Positions 1 through 9,387 are shown, numbered from the stretch's first letter. The stretch: 64,000 bases of DNA from Candidatus Poribacteria bacterium WGA-3G (GCA_000406005.1 ASZN01000004.1:118524-182523), one strand, 5' to 3'. Numbers and translations: made by a program. The notes: a model not told the origin generated them from the sequence alone.

Positions 1-662
1 TGGACTTTGTTACATTGGCAGAAAAAACGCTTGATGAAAAGATTAAACCGACGCTACCACAAGGCTACTTCTACGCGTTTAGCGGACAGTACGAGGCTGA
101 ATTGGAGGCTCGCAATCGGTTAGCAATTGTCGTACCGGTGTGCATCGCAGCCATTTTTATACTGCTGTATCTCCAGTTCAAGTCGCCTTCTGCGATGTTT
201 TCAATCTTTCTTGCGATTCCGTTTGCATTCATCGGCGGTATGTGGATGCAGTGGTTGATGGCATACGTGCCGGAGGCACTCGGCGGCGGTTACGCCATTA
301 AATACAGTACAGCAGTGTGGGTCGGATATATAGCCTTGTTTGGTATAGCCGTTGAAGACGGCATCGTCTTAATTGAGTACTTGCTGGAACGCGTCCGGGG
401 CGGCGAACCTATTGACGAGGCGGTCGTTAGTGCTGGCTTATTGCGCGTACGTCCGATCATCATGACGACAGCCACCACGGTCTTGGCATTATTACCCATC
501 ATGTTAGCAGAAATCAGCACGACCACGGGTGCAGAATTGATGAAACCGATCGCAGTCCCTACTTTCGGCGGAATGCTCTCGGCAACAATAGCTAACCTTA
601 TCTTAGCACCTGTGTTGTTCTCTCTTTTCTATCCCGTTGAACGCTGGATTCGCCAACGTTAA
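1..662 (+). CDS. RND-family efflux transporter, C-terminal part (CusA/CzcA-like)
   Basis: The frame is open to the left edge, so only the last ~220 residues are present; the gene starts outside the window. The fragment has the C-terminal membrane half of a resistance-nodulation-division pump: several hydrophobic helices, the helix with LFGIAVEDGIVLIEYL, which matches the charged proton-relay helix of heavy-metal RND pumps (CusA/CzcA), and the following RVRPIIMTTATTVLALLPIM segment. The family exports metals or small molecules across the inner membrane with a periplasmic adaptor and an outer-membrane channel. Substrate cannot be judged from this part. Forty-four bases separate it from the next gene on the same strand, so co-transcription is likely. 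Confidence 0.9.
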   Translation, partial: DFVTLAEKTLDEKIKPTLPQGYFYAFSGQYEAELEARNRLAIVVPVCIAAIFILLYLQFKSPSAMFSIFLAIPFAFIGGMWMQWLMAYVPEALGGGYAIKYSTAVWVGYIALFGIAVEDGIVLIEYLLERVRGGEPIDEAVVSAGLLRVRPIIMTTATTVLALLPIMLAEISTTTGAELMKPIAVPTFGGMLSATIANLILAPVLFSLFYPVERWIRQR

Positions 663-706
663 AGGATTTGTGACACGACTTTCTTTCTGTATGTATTGGA
701 GAAATT

Positions 707-1321
707 ATGAAACTCATGACTACGTTTAGCATCTGTATGTTTGCCGGTCTTATAGGGGTACCCAATATTGGGACAGCCCTTGAACTTGAAGAATACTTAC
801 ATGTCGCAAAAGGTGGTAGCGTAAGCGTTGGGCGCGGGTTAACGATTACCGATGCCGAACTGGAAATCGCGCGCACTGAAGAATTCTCAGTCGGGTTCCA
901 GTTGACACCGAGACTTCGGCTCTCAGTGCCATTCAGTAGTTACCTTGTGGATACTCGCGGCGGCAGGACAGATGTTCTGCCCATTGGAATGCTGGATGTT
1001 GAGACTGTTGGTATGATGTTGACACTGAGTGGACGTGGGAAATGGGCACCATATATCGGTCTCGGAACAAATTTCTACGATTTCACTGAACAATTCGCTA
1101 CACCAGCGAATATTCAGAATACTTTTGGGGCGGAAGCGTCTATTGGACTCAGCATAAGACTGATTGACAATATCTTTGAAGTCGCACAATTGAATGGATC
1201 ATTCGGCTATCAGTTCAGTTTTTTGAGACCGAAAGTGAGCGTACCAGCCAGACCGGACATTGACGTTTTGTCGTTAAACCGCCATAGCATCACCTTCCGA
1301 TTGGAGATTTTGGGGTTGTAA
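707..1321 (+). CDS. OmpW-like outer-membrane beta-barrel protein
   Basis: A 204-residue protein with an N-terminal signal peptide (cleavage probably after IGTA, near residue 24). The mature part alternates polar and hydrophobic residues as in a small beta-barrel. The stretch GKWAPYIGLGTNFYDF, followed by a strand-rich end in which GASIGLS-like glycine turns recur, resembles OmpW-family proteins, though weakly. The ATG at 707 has GGAG eight bases upstream. It follows the RND pump gene closely, so it could be an outer-membrane partner of that operon, but it is not a TolC-type channel. Function is unknown; the assignment rests on length and strand pattern. Confidence 0.6.
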   Translation: MKLMTTFSICMFAGLIGVPNIGTALELEEYLHVAKGGSVSVGRGLTITDAELEIARTEEFSVGFQLTPRLRLSVPFSSYLVDTRGGRTDVLPIGMLDVETVGMMLTLSGRGKWAPYIGLGTNFYDFTEQFATPANIQNTFGAEASIGLSIRLIDNIFEVAQLNGSFGYQFSFLRPKVSVPARPDIDVLSLNRHSITFRLEILGL

Positions 1322-1393
1322 AAAACCTTGTAAAAATAAGGATTTCTGATAAACTTATATGGAGGTCTAAAAAAACGGATAAGGAGATCGTAG

Positions 1394-2374
1394 ATGTTTT
1401 TCCGAATCTATTGCTATCGGCGAGTATGTGTTTTATTAACACTCCTGTTTTTAATGGTAAGTGTGCCACTGTTCAGTAACGCTCAAAACACAGAATTTCC
1501 GGCGCAGAGGTTGGCGGCCATTTTCCCGAAAGCAAAGAAATTTGTTCAGAAGAGTCCTGTCCTTACACCGGATAAAATTGCATCAATTGAAAAAGAGATC
1601 GGAGATAAACTCCGAGCAACGGACCTGAAACCGATTTTTTACATCCCGATCAATGACGCGAATAAGCCGATAGGGCTGATCTTGTTCGTTGGTGTAGAGG
1701 GCCCGAACGGGATTATTGAGGGTGCTGTTGGCTTGAATATGCAGGGGAAAGTGTTAAAAGTCGCCGTCTATGATCACGAAGAGACAGACGCAATTGCAGG
1801 AGAGACGTTCCTGAAGCAATTCGTCGGTAAGGGTATTGACGACGCTTTTAAGGTCGGCGAGGATATTGAAGCTGCTGACGGACATGAAGGTGCTTCAAAC
1901 GCAGTCGCCTTACTTCCGAAAAAGGTGTTGGTGATGAGTTATGCGCTCTTCCTCAAGCAGGAATCGAAACCGACACCGGAGGCGATGCCGACAGAGGTGA
2001 TGCCTGAAGCGGATGAAATGCCTGAAGTTGAGGACTTGAAAGCCCTCATGATGTTGATGATAGATGACTATTTCATAGTCCTTGATTATTTTGACGACAA
2101 GGGGGACAAATCAGATGCCGTTGCAGCAGCGAAACGACTCGCGAAATACGCAAAAAGCATTTCAAGTTTTGAACCGCCGAAAAACACAGATCAGACGGAG
2201 GAATATGTCTATCTACAAGACAAATTCAGCGACACACTCTTTAAATTTGCTGACGCACTTGAGAAAGAAGGCGTTTCTGAAGAAACAGGCAAGCAGTGGG
2301 ACGCTATTGTTGCGTTGATCAATCAGGCGCACCTCCGATTTAGCTTAGAAGAGATTGATTTAGATACGTATTAG
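1394..2374 (+). CDS. Secreted protein with divergent FMN-binding-like domain
   Basis: A 326-residue protein with a signal peptide (hydrophobic core LLTLLFLMVSVPLF, cleavage near NAQ). Residues ~40-190 resemble the FMN-binding domain of RnfG/NqrC-type proteins (PF04205): GIIEGAVGLNMQGKVLKVAVYD, then a FLKQFVGK segment and an EGASNAVALL segment where covalent-flavin members carry SGAT/S. The flavinylation threonine is not obvious here, so binding may be lost or non-covalent. The C-terminal ~130 residues are acidic and helical. AAGGAG precedes the ATG. It lies between the OmpW-like protein and the VWA protein on one strand. Role unknown; a periplasmic redox or sensing role is only a guess. Confidence 0.55.
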   Translation: MFFRIYCYRRVCVLLTLLFLMVSVPLFSNAQNTEFPAQRLAAIFPKAKKFVQKSPVLTPDKIASIEKEIGDKLRATDLKPIFYIPINDANKPIGLILFVGVEGPNGIIEGAVGLNMQGKVLKVAVYDHEETDAIAGETFLKQFVGKGIDDAFKVGEDIEAADGHEGASNAVALLPKKVLVMSYALFLKQESKPTPEAMPTEVMPEADEMPEVEDLKALMMLMIDDYFIVLDYFDDKGDKSDAVAAAKRLAKYAKSISSFEPPKNTDQTEEYVYLQDKFSDTLFKFADALEKEGVSEETGKQWDAIVALINQAHLRFSLEEIDLDTY

Positions 2375-2403
2375 TCGTTGGTTGAATTTTGATTGGAGAT
2401 TCT

Positions 2404-3840
2404 ATGACTTTTGTGAAGCAGGCTTTGGCTTGCAAGTTGAACCGAAAAATTTGGATATGTTGCCTGTGTGCACTATCTGTGTTAATAGGTGCGCTGCAAG
2501 CATCGGCACAGATTCGTCCGCCGCGAAGAACGCGTAATAGGACCATTGTGGATCCGAGCGCGAAAAAGCAGAACGTCGTCAAGGCGGATATAGGCGCGAG
2601 TCTTAAAGATATTGCGAAACGCGCAACGCAACACGCCGAGAATCCGAAAGCAGATATTGTGTTCGTGGTTGACGGTAGCAGACGGATGTCAGGCGCACTT
2701 ATGGACCTTGAGAAGCGACTCATTGATATGCTCGCTGTTGTAGAGGCGAAAACGATGGACTATCGGTTCGCACTCGTCAGTTTTCAATCGGTCGGCGGAA
2801 AACCGAAACAGACATTGCATCAGTGGACGTTTGACTACATCGGTATTGAAAACGCCTTGCGAAAGATACGACTTGAGGCTGACAATAGTACGGTATCGGG
2901 GTATGGTCTTGATGCTTTGGTGGAAGGTTTGAATCAATTGGACTTCCGCGAAGGCGTAACGCCCCAATTTGTTGTGGTTACCAATGCACGGATGCGAACC
3001 TTATGGACAGAGGTGGATGCGAAAGACAGGATTAGCGAGCAGATAATTGACCGCTGCCGTCGGCATAACGTACAACTCAATATTATCGGTATGAGCGAAA
3101 AGGTCCAGGCGGAACTCCCTGACCGAACAAACGGCAAATGGTATCCGATTAATTCGGGGCAACGGCGGATAGATGCCCAACGCATTGAGAGCGGCGGAAC
3201 AGTCGTTGACAAGGCACTGCTTCGAGTGGATGGATTGTTTAGGCGTATCGCTGAAAACTTGGTGGTAAGTAGACCGGACAAGGTAGATGTCGTTTTTATT
3301 TTCGATTATAGTCTGAGCATGCAGACCAAAACGGAACCGGCGTGTGAAGGATTAGATCAGATGGTCGCTGTGTTTAAGGCAGCAGGATTGGATTACCAAT
3401 TTGGGATTATCCGATTTTGGGCGGCTGTCGGTGGTGGCGAAAGCACCATCATTGTTACCAAACCTCCCTTAGAACCTGAGCAGGTGAAGACGATGTTTCG
3501 GCTTCCGAAAGCGGGTGATGAGCATCTGTTGGACGCTGTTATTGAAGGTGTACCGAAACTTCGGACGGCACCCGATCGCGACCTTGTTCTTATCGTTGTT
3601 ACCGATGAGGCAACGAGCAAACGCATGGAAAAAGGGTATACAGCCGGCAAAGCGATTTCAGTGTGTCGTGGCGCGCGGGCGAAGGTTTACGTCATCGGTG
3701 GCGTTACCTCTATGCAGACGGGGTCTTTTGGCGATAACTTCCAGCGACAGGTTACTCAACTTACGAAAGGCGAGCACTACATTATGCCGGGTGCTTCTAT
3801 GGCTGTAACCACGACAGGTGGTCCTGACCAGCGGCGATAA
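2404..3840 (+). CDS. Exported protein with two von Willebrand factor A domains
   Basis: A 478-residue product. The ATG at 2404 is chosen because GGAGAT lies just upstream; an in-frame TTG at 2389 would place that site inside the gene. A signal peptide precedes ASAQ. VWA domain 1 begins at DIVFVVDGSRRM: its MIDAS has D-G-S but the second serine is replaced by R. VWA domain 2 begins at VDVVFIFDYSLSM with an intact DxSxS motif and a later IVVTDEAT strand. Paired VWA domains usually mediate metal-dependent protein contacts outside the cytoplasm. The gene converges on the next one with 18 bases between stops. Partner unknown. Confidence 0.75.
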   Translation: MTFVKQALACKLNRKIWICCLCALSVLIGALQASAQIRPPRRTRNRTIVDPSAKKQNVVKADIGASLKDIAKRATQHAENPKADIVFVVDGSRRMSGALMDLEKRLIDMLAVVEAKTMDYRFALVSFQSVGGKPKQTLHQWTFDYIGIENALRKIRLEADNSTVSGYGLDALVEGLNQLDFREGVTPQFVVVTNARMRTLWTEVDAKDRISEQIIDRCRRHNVQLNIIGMSEKVQAELPDRTNGKWYPINSGQRRIDAQRIESGGTVVDKALLRVDGLFRRIAENLVVSRPDKVDVVFIFDYSLSMQTKTEPACEGLDQMVAVFKAAGLDYQFGIIRFWAAVGGGESTIIVTKPPLEPEQVKTMFRLPKAGDEHLLDAVIEGVPKLRTAPDRDLVLIVVTDEATSKRMEKGYTAGKAISVCRGARAKVYVIGGVTSMQTGSFGDNFQRQVTQLTKGEHYIMPGASMAVTTTGGPDQRR

Positions 3841-3858
3841 GTGCGCCGTCTGCGCTTT

Positions 3859-4887
3859 TCATTCTACCGCCAGTTCATCTGGTGTTTTGGCATGTATCGC
3901 GATGAGAACAAAACAGGTAGACTGCAGATTAGCCGTCGGTTCCTTTAGTTCCATCGGTGTATTACTGACGAAGCTGCCATCTTCTTGCCGCGCGTTTGTT
4001 AGATAATTGATGGCGACACGTCGAGTATTGAACGGATCGTTTCCTGCAGCGAGTGCCATAACCGCAATAGCCGTGATTTCCGGGTCGCTCGGACTGTTTT
4101 TGTGTCTTCCGAATCCACCGTCCCTATTTTGCAGCTGCTTTAACCATGCGACTTGCGGGTTAACGTCGAAAACGGGTTCCAAACCTTGCATCACCCAAGC
4201 CGTTAGAAAGACATCGGACTGCATACCGCGTTGTAACGCCCAACCACCGTCGTAATTAATGTATCCCGACAGCCACACAGTTCCTTTGGAGAGCCAAGGT
4301 ATGTCGTCAGTTCCCTCCTCAAAATCGCGTTCAAATTTGAGTCCGAGCCTGTTGAACCCGGCAAGAACGGCAGCCGTATAAAGCGGATTGCTCGGACTGC
4401 GTTCACCTCTGCCCCAACTCCCGTTCGGGTTTTGGACTTTCCTCAACCAACGGAGCCCTTTAAACCGGGCATCCGGGTCCGTTTCCGCTTCGGCTAAGGC
4501 GATGAGCGAGAAGATGGTGTGCGCAGTGTTATCGTTCCAACTTCCATCTTCCGATTGCGTGTTTCGTAAATACGCGACGCCTGTTCGGATCACGCGTGAA
4601 CCGGTGCCCCATCCCGCCTCAATCAGGGACCAAATAGCGAAGGCTGTACTCTCAACGTTGCTATCTCCACCCGGGACTAAGGGCCAACCGCCGTCTCGAT
4701 TTTGGTGTTCGACAATATAAGTTTTCGCACCTTCAATGGTTTTGTAGATCGGTGGTCCTTCTGGTATCTTAGCGTTATTGGAAGTGGAAACTGTGGTGTC
4801 CGCAGCAATGCTTCCTCTAATCCCGATAACGAAGTTCAACAGGATATAACAACAGATTAGTGTGAAAACGCTTTTGTGGTTTCTCAT
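3859..4887 (-). CDS. Secreted prenyltransferase/squalene-cyclase-type repeat protein
   Basis: A 342-residue protein with a signal peptide or anchor (hydrophobic residues ~8-28). The body is made of repeats of ~48 residues with QNRDGGWP, QSEDGSWN, QNPNGSWG and QNRDGGFG motifs, the QW signature of the alpha-alpha toroid fold found in squalene-hopene cyclases and prenyltransferase beta subunits. The catalytic DXDD motif of class II cyclases is not evident, and the protein is about half their length, so it is probably a non-cyclase toroid. GGAGGT precedes the ATG. It converges with the double-VWA gene. Exported toroid proteins of this type are common in Planctomycetes-like bacteria without known function. 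Confidence 0.7.
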   Translation of the reverse strand: MRNHKSVFTLICCYILLNFVIGIRGSIAADTTVSTSNNAKIPEGPPIYKTIEGAKTYIVEHQNRDGGWPLVPGGDSNVESTAFAIWSLIEAGWGTGSRVIRTGVAYLRNTQSEDGSWNDNTAHTIFSLIALAEAETDPDARFKGLRWLRKVQNPNGSWGRGERSPSNPLYTAAVLAGFNRLGLKFERDFEEGTDDIPWLSKGTVWLSGYINYDGGWALQRGMQSDVFLTAWVMQGLEPVFDVNPQVAWLKQLQNRDGGFGRHKNSPSDPEITAIAVMALAAGNDPFNTRRVAINYLTNARQEDGSFVSNTPMELKEPTANLQSTCFVLIAIHAKTPDELAVE

Positions 4888-5034
4888 TAACGTACCTCCA
4901 TTTGTGCTATTGTTAGCTTTAAAACACCTGAAGATTTGTGGAGTTACGCGCGTTTTTCAGACGGCTCTCTCTTTTTCCAAGCGTATTGATTATTATGGAC
5001 CTTGCGATAGCTGAATTAAAGCGGTTTTATTGCA

Positions 5035-6159
5035 CTACAACTGTGGCTCAATCACAACTTTGTAAACGCCTTCTTGCCCAAGCATATCAATGCCTTTTTC
5101 CAGTTGGTGCAACGGTAGATAGTGCGTTATGAGTGCATGCAAGGGTGCGCGTGTAATTTGAAGGAAATCTAACGCTGTCTGGAACTGGATTTGTGGATAT
5201 GCCCATACACCGCAGACATCGAGATCTTTGTTACAAATTTGGTGTGGTCGCACGCGGGTGTCCCCGGAGTCTGTGTAGTGTCCGACTTCAATGACCTTCC
5301 CACCGCGTCGGACCACATCTAACGCTTCGGAGAAAACGACCGGCAAGCCTGCACATTCAATCGCTATGTCCACACCGACACCGTTTGTGAGTTCCTGAAT
5401 CTGTTCAACCCGTTCTTCAGGTGTTGTGCTTCCGACATTGATAACGACATCCGCCCCCATCTGTTTCGCCATGTCCAACCGACTATCGACGAGATCGGTA
5501 GCGATAATCGTGCCTGCACCGCTATCCCGTAACACAGCGACGACAAGGAGACCGATTGGTCCGCATCCGAGCACTGCCACGCTGCTACCGATGCTGTATC
5601 CATCTCCGACTTGTGGTAATCCGGGAGCACAGGCGCGCTCAACGGCACGCGTCGCAACTGCTACCGGTTCTGTCAACACGCGGATCTCTTCAGGAATACT
5701 ATCGGGTATCTTGTAAACCCAAGAGTTACCGTGGATATAGGTATACTCGGCGAATTCGCCGTTCAGGTATGGCGGTGTTTCGCTGTTGCTGAACCCATAG
5801 ATGGTTCTACCGGAACACAGCGTCGGACGACCGGGTACGTGCAAGCAGTAGTAGCATCTACCGCAGTTTTTTGAACCCGGTACGACCGTCACACGGTCAC
5901 CGGTTTTGATGGGACCGCCCATCACATTCATAGCCTGATTCGCATTTTTGCCGATTTCAGCAACTGTGCCGACAACCTCATGTCCGGGGATGACCGGAAA
6001 TTTCAGGGCAGTGTGTCCGAGATACATGTGTTTATCGCTGCCACAGATACCGACTTTGTCTACCTGTAGTAGGAATGAATCGTCTGTGGGTGTCGGTTTC
6101 TCAAATTCGCGGATCTCTATCTGCCCCGGTTGGAGCATCACCGCTGCTTGGACTTGCAT
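5035..6159 (-). CDS. Zinc-dependent medium-chain alcohol dehydrogenase family protein
   Basis: A 374-residue NAD(P)-dependent dehydrogenase. Seen in order: the catalytic-zinc cysteine in GICGSDKHMYLGH, the PGHEVVG motif, four structural-zinc cysteines (spacing C-x2-C-x2-C-x9-C, slightly long in the last gap), and the Rossmann motif VAVLGCGPIGLL. This pattern fits sorbitol/threonine/L-idonate dehydrogenase relatives that oxidise a secondary alcohol of a polyol or sugar acid. Substrate cannot be read from sequence. It lies 22 bases downstream of the CoxE-type VWA gene on the same strand, so may be co-transcribed, but no functional link is evident. Confidence 0.88.
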   Translation of the reverse strand: MQVQAAVMLQPGQIEIREFEKPTPTDDSFLLQVDKVGICGSDKHMYLGHTALKFPVIPGHEVVGTVAEIGKNANQAMNVMGGPIKTGDRVTVVPGSKNCGRCYYCLHVPGRPTLCSGRTIYGFSNSETPPYLNGEFAEYTYIHGNSWVYKIPDSIPEEIRVLTEPVAVATRAVERACAPGLPQVGDGYSIGSSVAVLGCGPIGLLVVAVLRDSGAGTIIATDLVDSRLDMAKQMGADVVINVGSTTPEERVEQIQELTNGVGVDIAIECAGLPVVFSEALDVVRRGGKVIEVGHYTDSGDTRVRPHQICNKDLDVCGVWAYPQIQFQTALDFLQITRAPLHALITHYLPLHQLEKGIDMLGQEGVYKVVIEPQL

Positions 6160-6181
6160 AGTTAGAATTCCTTGTCTAATT

Positions 6182-7342
6182 TTACTTTGACCAGAGTGGG
6201 ATCAATACTTTTGTTAATTGTGCTAAACTCTCCAGATTGTGTGCTGGCAGGAAATAGTCCACGTAAGGCAACGCCGTACGGATACCTCGGCAGATCGGTT
6301 GATAGCCTTCGCTACCGAGCAACGGGTTAAGCCAGATTAACCGATACGCATGCCGATGCAACATCTCCATAGAACGGCGCAGCACATCTACATCGCCTCG
6401 ATCCCAACCGTCGCTGATGAGGATAACGACAGAACGATACGCCGAGAGAGAGGGTGCGAATTGACGATAGAATTCCAGTAAACTTTCACCTATCTTCGTT
6501 CCACCCGACCAGTCGGGGACAACATTCGCCACTTCATTTAAGCCTTCCGCCAATCCTTTCCGTCGGAGGAGTCCGGTGATGTTTGTCAGATGTGTGCTGA
6601 AGACGGCGACCTCTATTTCCCTGAGTTCCTGTTGCATACCGTAGATAAATTGGATAAGGAACTTAGCGTAACAGTCCATAGAGCCGCTCACATCACAGAG
6701 GAGTAGAATCTTGGTTTTCTTAATCTTCTGTTGTTTCCGCATTAACGCAAGAGGTTCGCCACCGTGGACGAGGCTTTTTCGCCAACTCCGTCGGAAGTCG
6801 ATAGTTCTACCCTTTTTACCGACAACCTTTCGGCGACTCAGTTTTGTCGCCAGCACCGCTGCCAATTTCGCGACGATCTCCCGCGATTTCTCCATATCTT
6901 CTTTTGTAAACTCACTGAAGTCTTTTCGACTCAGTATTTCTTCCACACTATAAGCGATCGGATCGTCTTCCTCACCTTCTTTTTCGTCGTCTTCTGTCTC
7001 GGCATCCAACCACTGCTCTACGATGTCCTGTTCATCAATGGCATCGGAGAGGTCTTGGAGGCTGGAGGGTTCGGGTACTTCGTTTTCTGTATCGACTGCC
7101 TCAAATTCTGTGCGCGGGTATCGCCAAAACAGGTTGAAAGCAAGATCGAACGTCTCTCGATCCGTTTCCTGCGTGATGAGGTTCGTCCGTGCTGTATGAT
7201 AAAACGTCTCCCGTTCACTGATGTCGATCAGTTCAACACTTTTGCACCAACTCAGTTGGTTGGTTGTTGTCACGTTGATGTCCATCTGTCGGAGCAATCG
7301 GCAGAAGTCTGTGATTTGTTGGAGGAGGGTCTGTTCAGTCAT
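6182..7342 (-). CDS. CoxE-like VWA domain protein
   Basis: A 386-residue cytoplasmic protein. The N-terminal ~190 residues are helical and acidic (a DEKEGEEDD run). The C-terminal VWA domain starts at ILLLCDVSGSMDCYAKF, with a complete DxSxS MIDAS, then SGGTKIG and VVILISDGWDRGD. This matches the CoxE-like family (PF05762), which normally works with a MoxR-type AAA+ ATPase in metallocofactor insertion or protein remodelling. No MoxR gene is present here; the gene instead overlaps by 8 bases the end of the nucleotidyltransferase-HEPN gene. The ATG lies inside that gene, so translational coupling is likely. Confidence 0.88.
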   Translation of the reverse strand: MTEQTLLQQITDFCRLLRQMDINVTTTNQLSWCKSVELIDISERETFYHTARTNLITQETDRETFDLAFNLFWRYPRTEFEAVDTENEVPEPSSLQDLSDAIDEQDIVEQWLDAETEDDEKEGEEDDPIAYSVEEILSRKDFSEFTKEDMEKSREIVAKLAAVLATKLSRRKVVGKKGRTIDFRRSWRKSLVHGGEPLALMRKQQKIKKTKILLLCDVSGSMDCYAKFLIQFIYGMQQELREIEVAVFSTHLTNITGLLRRKGLAEGLNEVANVVPDWSGGTKIGESLLEFYRQFAPSLSAYRSVVILISDGWDRGDVDVLRRSMEMLHRHAYRLIWLNPLLGSEGYQPICRGIRTALPYVDYFLPAHNLESLAQLTKVLIPLWSK

Positions 7343-8231
7343 TTTTTTCTTCCTCTAAGTAGGCGATGAAGCTATCAAGTTCTTTGAAGATGGTTTCAAA
7401 TACCGGACTAACCTGCTTTGCCTTCTGTTCCGTTTTTTGATAATCCAGTTCATCGGTATCGAAACGAATGAAGAGGTGGCGAAACTCTAAAAATTCTTGT
7501 AGGTTTTCAGAAGTTGTTTTGGAAATCACCGGTGGCCGTTCTGCGTAGGGATTTGCCATTTGTGCAAGCAATTCCTTGTGTCCTCTACTTCCATCGGGCA
7601 GGCATAGATCAACCTCAAGGGCAATTTGTCTAAAAATGTTTTCCATCCCCATATAGCAATCCGAGACACGTTTAGCCATTGTAACTTCTATAGCTATTCT
7701 GTAGTCCACCGGAGCGGTTTCGATTCTTTGTAACGCCTTCTTAATTCCGCTAATGGATCTTTCTATTTTCGGGCGTTCCTCGGAGATGTCTTGTATCAAT
7801 TGGCTCCGGTCTACAGGATAGATTTCACCTTTTCCAATGCTAACGGCTTGGCTCTCAATTCTCTCGCGAAACAACCCTTTACAACTTTCGACATCAACCA
7901 GGTCCAACTTGAACAATCTGCTAATGTCTTCGGCTTCCCATACTGCACGGAAGTACTTATCAGACGGAATGCCCCAGACAGCGATATCGATATCCGACCA
8001 TTTTGTGAAAGACTCCCGTTTAGTAAGAGAACCGAATACCGCAACTTGTGTCGCTTCAAAATCTTCGTAGAGCATCGCCGCAATCCGATGTGCAGTCTGC
8101 CAAGCGCGTTGCAGCAATGCTTCATCTACCTTCCGGTTTTGGAGGTGTTGCTCAAGTCGCTGACGGTATTCTGCTAATTCTTCTGGCGATAAGTCTTTCG
8201 CTGTGCGATGGGTATCTGTGGATTGGTGCAT
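7335..8231 (-). CDS. Single-chain nucleotidyltransferase-HEPN (MntA/HepT-like) fusion protein
   Basis: A 298-residue protein. Residues ~50-125 form a minimal nucleotidyltransferase: VAVFGSL followed by WSDIDIAVWG gives the G67-S68...D80-x-D82 motif of the pol-beta superfamily. Residues ~160-295 are helical and match HepT-like HEPN proteins: a YMGMENIFRQIA helix, a LPDGSRGHKELL turn and an EFRHLF motif near the end. The tyrosine usually found six residues after the RH pair is not obvious here, unlike in the paralogue at 12969-13913. In MntA/HepT systems the two parts are separate antitoxin and toxin; here they are one chain. It overlaps the CoxE gene by 8 bases. Confidence 0.75.
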   Translation of the reverse strand: MHQSTDTHRTAKDLSPEELAEYRQRLEQHLQNRKVDEALLQRAWQTAHRIAAMLYEDFEATQVAVFGSLTKRESFTKWSDIDIAVWGIPSDKYFRAVWEAEDISRLFKLDLVDVESCKGLFRERIESQAVSIGKGEIYPVDRSQLIQDISEERPKIERSISGIKKALQRIETAPVDYRIAIEVTMAKRVSDCYMGMENIFRQIALEVDLCLPDGSRGHKELLAQMANPYAERPPVISKTTSENLQEFLEFRHLFIRFDTDELDYQKTEQKAKQVSPVFETIFKELDSFIAYLEEEKND

Positions 8232-8282
8232 ATCGCTATCTCCTTAGAGAATAGAATAGCACGAAATGGTTTGGCGTGCAAG

Positions 8283-8320
8283 AAAAAAGAGACGGGGTCA
8301 CCTTTTGGTTTTCCCGCCTC
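8283..8320 (-). terminator. Rho-independent terminator after the methyltransferase gene
   Basis: Read on the minus strand: GAGGCGGG, a 16-base loop, CCCGTCTC (one G-U wobble), then six T residues. It lies between the end of the methyltransferase gene and the start of the nucleotidyltransferase-HEPN gene, so it separates two minus-strand transcription units. Confidence 0.75.
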
Positions 8321-8395
8321 GTTTTCTCGGAAGTTCGCTCTAATTTGTTATTTATTTTTTCCTTTGTATGATTGTGAACAATCCTTGGGCAGCAA

Positions 8396-9385
8396 CTATC
8401 TTTTTGATAGAGCTAGCCAACGATATTTTATGCTTGTCGCGAGTAAGGTTTTATGCTCTTTCAAAAACAAATAAGTTTCCAGTTCTGGAGGAACATAATT
8501 GAGATCTAAAGGCATTTGAATATGTGAGCTGTCATTATTAGGTTTGTGACGAATTTCTATATTATTGTTAAATGTTGCTAACTCGTATCGGAGGGATTCG
8601 AGTAGTTTTTCTACCCGTTTATATGGTGGTTCAATAATCAACATCAATGCTCCAGGCTTCATAATATTGACTATGTGTTTCAAGTTAATCATAAGTTGTT
8701 GATGCCGTGACGTAGAGACTTCATTTAAACAAAATTGAAAACATATCAAATCTGACTCTGTTATCCATCTGCTAGAAGTCGGGCGTAAAAGATCCGTAAT
8801 ATCCCTGTCAATATCTGATTTAAAATCAGCAATGGCATACAAACTTGGGTTCTGTGCTTCGCTTAAGAAGTGGTCAAAGACGATATGTCTACTATATTTC
8901 CAACCAGTGAATACAACATCTGGATAGGAATAAAGGTACTGAGTCCAACTGGTAGATGTCTTGTCCAACATAGCCGCTGAAATCTTAGCAGTATTGGGGT
9001 AGATTTTTTTTATATAGTGCATGAGTCCGTAGATCTCTGATCCCGGGCCACACCCAAAAAAAGAACTGGTTAGCAAGTTATTCTCAAAATGACAGAAATC
9101 TTTAAGATGATAGTAGAGAATAGAAGGGATAATTAGGGCATATTGGATGAAGTAACGTAATAAGTAAATGCTTTGATAATCAGTCCTTAAATAGTCTACG
9201 GAGATAGTTTCTTTTTGATACTCGCTTGTCAACTCTCTAGCAGGTTTTTGTAGTTTTTCAAGAAAATCTCGCTTTTGCTCGATAGTTTGTACGCGATTTG
9301 CTGAATAGATTGCGTTAAGAAGTGTGGGGTATCCTGAATAGATCGAAGGAAAAACTTCGGTCCGAAGAAGATCATTTTGAATCAT
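8396..9385 (-). CDS. Divergent SAM-dependent methyltransferase-like protein
   Basis: A 329-residue protein not firmly recognised. The middle has a plausible class I methyltransferase core: motif I in SSFFGCGPGSEIYGL, an acidic post-motif segment, motif IV-like DLICFQFCLNEV, and a motif V/VI-like LMLIIEPPYKRV strand. The N-terminal ~120 residues are helical. The gene is clearly more AT-rich than its neighbours, which hints at recent acquisition. Its ATG is 2 bases after the AlkB stop, so the two are co-translated. Similar unknown methyltransferases modify rRNA, tRNA or small molecules; the AlkB partner suggests nucleic acid methylation/demethylation, which is inference. Confidence 0.6.
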   Translation of the reverse strand: MIQNDLLRTEVFPSIYSGYPTLLNAIYSANRVQTIEQKRDFLEKLQKPARELTSEYQKETISVDYLRTDYQSIYLLRYFIQYALIIPSILYYHLKDFCHFENNLLTSSFFGCGPGSEIYGLMHYIKKIYPNTAKISAAMLDKTSTSWTQYLYSYPDVVFTGWKYSRHIVFDHFLSEAQNPSLYAIADFKSDIDRDITDLLRPTSSRWITESDLICFQFCLNEVSTSRHQQLMINLKHIVNIMKPGALMLIIEPPYKRVEKLLESLRYELATFNNNIEIRHKPNNDSSHIQMPLDLNYVPPELETYLFLKEHKTLLATSIKYRWLALSKR

Positions 9386-9387
9386 TG

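Noticed and set aside
1322..1345. CCTT/AAGG hairpin after the OmpW-like gene as a terminator
   Set aside because: Only a 4-base stem with no T run; too weak to call.
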